From Hominiventricola filiformis (lineage in GTDB: Bacteria; Bacillota; Clostridia; Lachnospirales; Lachnospiraceae), in the NCBI RefSeq assembly GCF_020686965.1, contig NZ_JAJEPS010000005.1:62001-126000 (forward strand): a DNA stretch of 64,000 bases, in the 5' to 3' direction. Both the position numbers and the translations under genes were made by a program. Shown here piece after piece: positions 60,954-64,000 of the stretch. The notes under the pieces were generated by a model. That model saw only the letters and a program-made list of their open reading frames with translations, was not told where the DNA came from and did no database searches. Numbering within the stretch: the first letter of the stretch is position 1; the number at the start of each line of letters is the position of its first letter.

Positions 60954-61575
60954 TAGGACAATGGCAACAGTTTATGTGAATCAAGATAGCATTTCCGTCA
61001 AGACCTGTTCCAGAAAAGGTTGCTCACCGCAGCGCTTTATTATTTTGAAAAAGGAATTGCAGCGGTTGGAGGAGAAAAAGTATTTGATCACCAAAGATAT
61101 CCATTCCTATGCAGAACTGCGGCTGTGTGATGCAGTAGGCGGTGCCAAAGTGCTGGAGCTTTCCTTCACATGGCTGAAGGATGCTGGCAGAGACAACGTT
61201 TCCGGTTATACCGAGCGGGTCAGGCTGCCATATGAGCCGTTTCGCTCATATGCGGCAGGTGAGGAAGAAGTCGCCGATGGAACACGGTGGCGGCTGCTGT
61301 CCATTCCGGAACAGAACAGGCCAAAGCTGGAGTTTCACAGCAGGAAGAATCTCAAGGCCGTAGTGGGGAATCCTATCTTGCGGCACAAGCTGGGAAAGTT
61401 TCTGGATCAGCATTTTAATTGGTACAACTACGAACGCATCGTCCTGACGGATGATTACCTGCCTTACAGCTTCTTTTTTGAGGGCTACATGGTACAGGGT
61501 GCCAAGACCTGCGGCGGGGTAATCCTGCATGGCGAAGAGAACATCCAAACGGCGAAATACGGGATACATACTTAA
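60946..61575 (+). CDS. Hypothetical protein
   Basis: 209 residues from the ATG at 60946 (GAGGTG upstream), overlapping the end of unit 2 by 8 bases. Contains MATVYVNQDSISVKTCSRKGCSPQRFIILKKELQRLEE, TRWRLLSIPEQNRPKLEFHSRKNLKAVVG and a C-terminal YLPYSFFFEGYMVQGAKTCGGVILHG. No known domain recognised. Last gene before a terminator, so it closes the operon. Probably acts with units 1 and 2. Confidence 0.6.
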   Translation: MNNRTMATVYVNQDSISVKTCSRKGCSPQRFIILKKELQRLEEKKYLITKDIHSYAELRLCDAVGGAKVLELSFTWLKDAGRDNVSGYTERVRLPYEPFRSYAAGEEEVADGTRWRLLSIPEQNRPKLEFHSRKNLKAVVGNPILRHKLGKFLDQHFNWYNYERIVLTDDYLPYSFFFEGYMVQGAKTCGGVILHGEENIQTAKYGIHT

Positions 61576-61593
61576 CAGGTTAATAGGAGAACG

Positions 61594-61628
61594 GAGCCGC
61601 AGGTCAGAGATGATCTGCGGCTCTTTAT
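61594..61628 (+). terminator. Terminator of the element's second operon block
   Basis: GAGCCGCAG ... CTGCGGCTC with a short TTTA tail, right after the 60946 gene and before the regulator cassette. Confidence 0.65.
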
Positions 61629-61701
61629 GTAAGCATAATCACAATAGTCAGCTTGTATTATTCGAGATAAGGAACTATAATATGTCCTATGGAGGTGCAA
61701 A

Positions 61702-61890
61702 ATGGACTATATGACACTAAAAGATGCCGCCGAACAGTGGGGCGTGACACCTCGCAGGGTAAATTATTATTGTGCGGGTGGGCGTATCCACGGCGCTGTG
61801 AAAATGGCCGGTGTTTGGCTGATCCCCAAAACTGCAGAGAAGCCGATTGATGGCCGGACAAAACAAGGGAAGGAGCTGAGCCATGAATAA
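61702..61890 (+). CDS. Small MerR/excisionase-type helix-turn-helix protein
   Basis: 62 residues; GGAGGTGCAAA precedes the ATG. YMTLKDAAEQWGVTPRRVNYYCAGGRIHGAVKMAGVWLIPKTAEKPIDGR is a textbook excisionase/MerR-like winged helix-turn-helix. Overlaps the response regulator gene by 8 bases, so it is part of the regulator operon. It may be a DNA-bending or regulatory accessory protein. Confidence 0.75.
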   Translation: MDYMTLKDAAEQWGVTPRRVNYYCAGGRIHGAVKMAGVWLIPKTAEKPIDGRTKQGKELSHE

Positions 61891-62575
61891 AATTTTAATT
61901 ATAGATGATGACAGAGAACTGTGTGCTTTGATTAAACGCAGTGTGCAATCGGAACATATAGAAGCCGATTTTTGTAATACCGGAAAAGAGGGTTTGCAGA
62001 AATTAAAAGAGCAGGAATACCAGCTTGTGGTGCTGGATGTGATGATGCCCGGTATAGATGGCTTTGAAACGCTGGAAGAAATCCGCAAAGAGAACAGCTT
62101 GCCGATTTTGATGTTCACATCCAAAAATGACAGCGCTTCTAAAGTGCGGGGCTTACGGGCCGGAGCGGACGATTATCTGACAAAGCCGTTTGACATGGAT
62201 GAACTGATTGCCCGTATTGCGTCCCTTATTCGCCGCTACACCCGCTTTAATCAGCAAGCCGGAGCCATGCAAAAATTGGATTTTGATGGATTGCAGATTG
62301 ACCTTGAAAATCGTTCTGTTACGACGGAAAACGGCACTTTTGAACTTCCACCAAAGGAATTTGATCTGCTCCTGTACTGTGCAAAGCATCAAGGGAAAAT
62401 TTTGACCAAACAGCAGATTTATGAGGAAGTATGGGGCGAAGAATATTTCTATGATGACAGTAACATTATGGCGATTATCAGTCGGCTTCGTAAAAAATTA
62501 GAAGTCAATCCTTCCAGTCCAAAGTATATCCAAACGGTTAAAGGGATTGGCTACCGCTTTAATAAGGAGGTGTAG
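61883..62575 (+). CDS. OmpR-family response regulator
   Basis: 230 residues. Receiver domain with the acidic pocket (D8-D10), phospho-acceptor D52 in VVLDVMMPGIDG, and K in DDYLTKPFDMDEL; then an OmpR-type winged helix (LPPKEFDLLLYCAKHQGKILTKQQIYEEVWGEEYFYDDSNI, KYIQTVKGIGYRF). Starts with GGAAGGAGCTGAGCC upstream. It pairs with the kinase gene 5 bases after its stop. The four 11-bp repeats at 63553 before the ABC transporter gene are its likely binding sites. Confidence 0.88.
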   Translation: MNKILIIDDDRELCALIKRSVQSEHIEADFCNTGKEGLQKLKEQEYQLVVLDVMMPGIDGFETLEEIRKENSLPILMFTSKNDSASKVRGLRAGADDYLTKPFDMDELIARIASLIRRYTRFNQQAGAMQKLDFDGLQIDLENRSVTTENGTFELPPKEFDLLLYCAKHQGKILTKQQIYEEVWGEEYFYDDSNIMAIISRLRKKLEVNPSSPKYIQTVKGIGYRFNKEV

Positions 62576-62580
62576 CTGGT

Positions 62581-63498
62581 ATGGAAATCATCGTTTTCTT
62601 GTCTATTGTGATTGCTGTTGTAGCTGTGCTGACTTCCATCGTTCTCGTTCGGCGCGTAAAAAAGCAAATCGCAGAAATGACCGATGTGCTGGTTGATGTG
62701 AAAAACGGAAATGGCAACCGGCGTATTCTGTCTGCAACAAATGAACTGACAGCACCTCTTGCCTATGAAATCAATGAGATCGTTGTGTCCTATGAAAGCA
62801 GACTTTCAACTGTACGGCAGACAGAGGAAACCAACCGCCAGCTTATGACGAGCCTTTCCCATGATGTGCGAACGCCCCTTACCACTCTGATTGGGTATCT
62901 TGACGCTGCACACAAAGGACTGGTCACAGGAAAAGACCGGGATGATTATATTGAAACCGCCCGACGGAAAGCCCATGATTTGAAAGAATATATTGATGTA
63001 CTCTTTGACTGGTTCAAGTTAAATTCCGACGAGTTTGCTTTGGAAATCCAGAGCGTTGAAGCCGCAGAGTTGACAAGAAATATCCTGATCGACTGGATAC
63101 CGATTTTTGAAGATAAGCAAGTCGATTATGACATTGATATTCCCGAACAGCCTATCCGGGTAAGATTGGATACGGACAGCTATATGAGGATTATCAATAA
63201 TCTCATTCAAAATGTAATCGCTCACAGCCATGCGGACAAAATTAAATTTGCCCTATCGAAGAAGGAAAACAACATAGAGCTGCTGCTGGCGGATAATGGA
63301 GTGGGGATTGAGAAAGAAGATTTGAAACACATATTTGAACGGCTTTATAAGTGTGATAAGGGTCGGTCTGAAAAAGGCAGCGGTCTTGGTCTTTCTATTG
63401 TCCATCAGCTTGTAGAAAAGATGGGTGGAAGCATAACAGTTGAAAGTGTACCGGGAAAAGGAACTGAATTTGCTTTGCTTTTTCCTTCGGAGATTTAA
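62581..63498 (+). CDS. Membrane histidine kinase
   Basis: 305 residues. One N-terminal membrane helix (about 3-23) and almost no extracellular part, then a linker helix, the HisKA box SLSHDVRTPLTTLIGYLD with phospho-acceptor His94, and the ATPase with NLIQNVIAHS (N box), LLADNGVGIEKEDL (G1) and GSGLGLSIVHQL (G2). Kinases with no sensing domain often work with an ABC transporter as sensor; this one resembles antimicrobial-peptide-response kinases such as CprK. AATAAGGAGGTGTAGCTGGT upstream. Confidence 0.85.
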   Translation: MEIIVFLSIVIAVVAVLTSIVLVRRVKKQIAEMTDVLVDVKNGNGNRRILSATNELTAPLAYEINEIVVSYESRLSTVRQTEETNRQLMTSLSHDVRTPLTTLIGYLDAAHKGLVTGKDRDDYIETARRKAHDLKEYIDVLFDWFKLNSDEFALEIQSVEAAELTRNILIDWIPIFEDKQVDYDIDIPEQPIRVRLDTDSYMRIINNLIQNVIAHSHADKIKFALSKKENNIELLLADNGVGIEKEDLKHIFERLYKCDKGRSEKGSGLGLSIVHQLVEKMGGSITVESVPGKGTEFALLFPSEI

Positions 63499-63552
63499 GC
63501 GGGTTCCCGTCTTTATGGCGGGAGCCTTTGTCATTTTGCCGGATTTCAAATT

Positions 63553-63606
63553 GCAAGGTTAATGCAAGGTTGCGGCAAGGTTAATGCAAGGTTGGCGTGA
63601 TAGAAT
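63553..63606 (+). promoter_or_regulatory. Four 11-bp response-regulator repeats and -10 box
   Basis: GCAAGGTT occurs at 63553, 63564, 63575 and 63586, exactly 11 bases apart, followed by TAGAAT at 63601-63606. The repeats take the place of a -35 box, the arrangement of promoters activated by OmpR-family regulators binding one face of the helix. It lies directly before the ABC transporter gene. Confidence 0.8.
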
Positions 63607-63632
63607 ACCTTACAGAACAGGAGGTTTTGAAT

Positions 63633-64000
63633 ATGGATACAAATTACATCATTGAAACAAAAAATCTGACGAAGCAATACGGCTCACAAAAGAGTGTGGC
63701 TGACTTGAATATCCATGTGAAGCGTGGGAGAATTTATGGTCTGCTGGGGAGAAACGGAGCCGGAAAAACTACTACCATGAAGATGCTGTTGGGCTTAACA
63801 AATCCGACTTCCGGGGAGGTCAAAATCTGGGGAAAGCCTTTGCAGGGGAATGAAAAGAAATTGCTGCCCCGTATCGGCAGCCTGATTGAGTCCCCAGGCT
63901 TTTATCCCAATCTGACCGGCACAGAAAACCTGCGTATCTTTGCCACCTTGCGGGGTGTACCAAACAATCATGCCGTCAAAGACGCTCTGGATCTGGTAGG
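63633..64000 (+). CDS. ABC transporter ATPase, cut by the window edge
   Basis: The first 122 residues are present. Starts MDTNYIIETKNLTKQYGSQ with AGGAGGTTTTGAAT upstream and has Walker A GRNGAGKTTTMKMLLGL and the Q-loop region IGSLIESPGFYPNLTGTENLRIF, typical of lantibiotic/bacitracin immunity-type ATPases (BcrA, CprA-like). The permease genes must lie to the right. Probably induced by the adjacent two-component system through the repeat promoter, as cargo of the integrative element giving resistance to antimicrobial peptides. Confidence 0.85.
   Translation, partial: MDTNYIIETKNLTKQYGSQKSVADLNIHVKRGRIYGLLGRNGAGKTTTMKMLLGLTNPTSGEVKIWGKPLQGNEKKLLPRIGSLIESPGFYPNLTGTENLRIFATLRGVPNNHAVKDALDLV

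Larger units (their letters stand above)
40630..64000. mobile_element. Integrative (probably conjugative) element, left part
   Basis: Begins between the lysS stop and a Tn916-like integrase gene and runs past the right edge. It includes int, an Xis-like gene, a long rightward operon with recombination and replication genes, PcfK/PcfJ-type conjugative-plasmid proteins, and a two-component/ABC cargo at 61.7 kb onward. The central operon is more GC-rich than the island at 12-18 kb. The exact attachment site cannot be fixed because the other end is not in the window, and no relaxase or type IV secretion gene is present in this part. Confidence 0.75.

Noticed and set aside
1..64000. tRNA, rRNA and CRISPR arrays
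   Set aside because: None seen; in particular no tRNA gene lies at the element junction after lysS.

Overview
The window looks like a chromosomal segment of a gut Firmicute of the Lachnospiraceae type (Blautia/Dorea/Roseburia-like). The evidence is moderate AT richness, strong AGGAGG-type ribosome binding sites, consensus TTGACA/TATAAT promoters, a BMP-type nucleoside importer, a LysS with a fused C-terminal tRNA-binding domain, and mobile-element gene families common in that group. The species cannot be named from the sequence alone.

Layout. (1) 1-7430: three tandem paralogous exported proteins of unknown function, a membrane protein with Asp-box-like motifs, then a leftward BlaR1/BlaI beta-lactam sensor-repressor pair with its promoter and operators. 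(2) 7430-19050: a decayed accessory region, here called a defence island. It holds prophage debris (terminase tail, portal fragment), a complete type III toxin-antitoxin locus (ToxN plus two pseudoknot-type antitoxin RNA repeats), two serine recombinases (one fused to the portal fragment, one broken), a two-gene type II Thoeris-like system (TIR protein plus TM-macro protein) placed behind a perfect CIRCE heat-shock operator, a 623-residue protein with a HEPN-like RX4H motif, a RhuM-family gene, a DUF6414-like gene, and fragments of YhcG- and RumA-like genes. (3) 19050-25620: a WYL regulator/VOC/GyrI-like/TfoX-like operon, a possible small RNA, a VanZ-like protein and a large SF1 helicase. (4) 25.7-40.6 kb: ordinary core genome: nucleoside ABC importer, MarR regulator, two Dus enzymes, NfeD/SPFH pair, argF, birA, greA, lysS. 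(5) 40.63 kb to the right edge: the left part of a large integrative element inserted just after lysS. It carries a Tn916-like integrase, an Xis-like protein, a structured leader RNA, then a long rightward operon with a YqaJ exonuclease, RecD2 helicase, probable Rad52-like annealase, CHC2 primase, PcfK, PcfJ, its own NAD+ DNA ligase and several unknown large proteins. It ends in a two-component system and an ABC transporter of the antimicrobial-peptide resistance type, which runs off the window.

How the parts work together. The island combines several apparently independent abortive or toxic systems (RNA-antitoxin/RNase toxin, TIR/macro signalling, a HEPN-like protein) among dead phage and recombinase genes. 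The most striking point is the CIRCE element directly over the start of the Thoeris-like transcript, which would tie this immune operon to the HrcA heat-shock regulon. The integrative element appears to bring a self-contained recombination and replication kit. All functional assignments are from motif and family recognition by eye; no database search was run.
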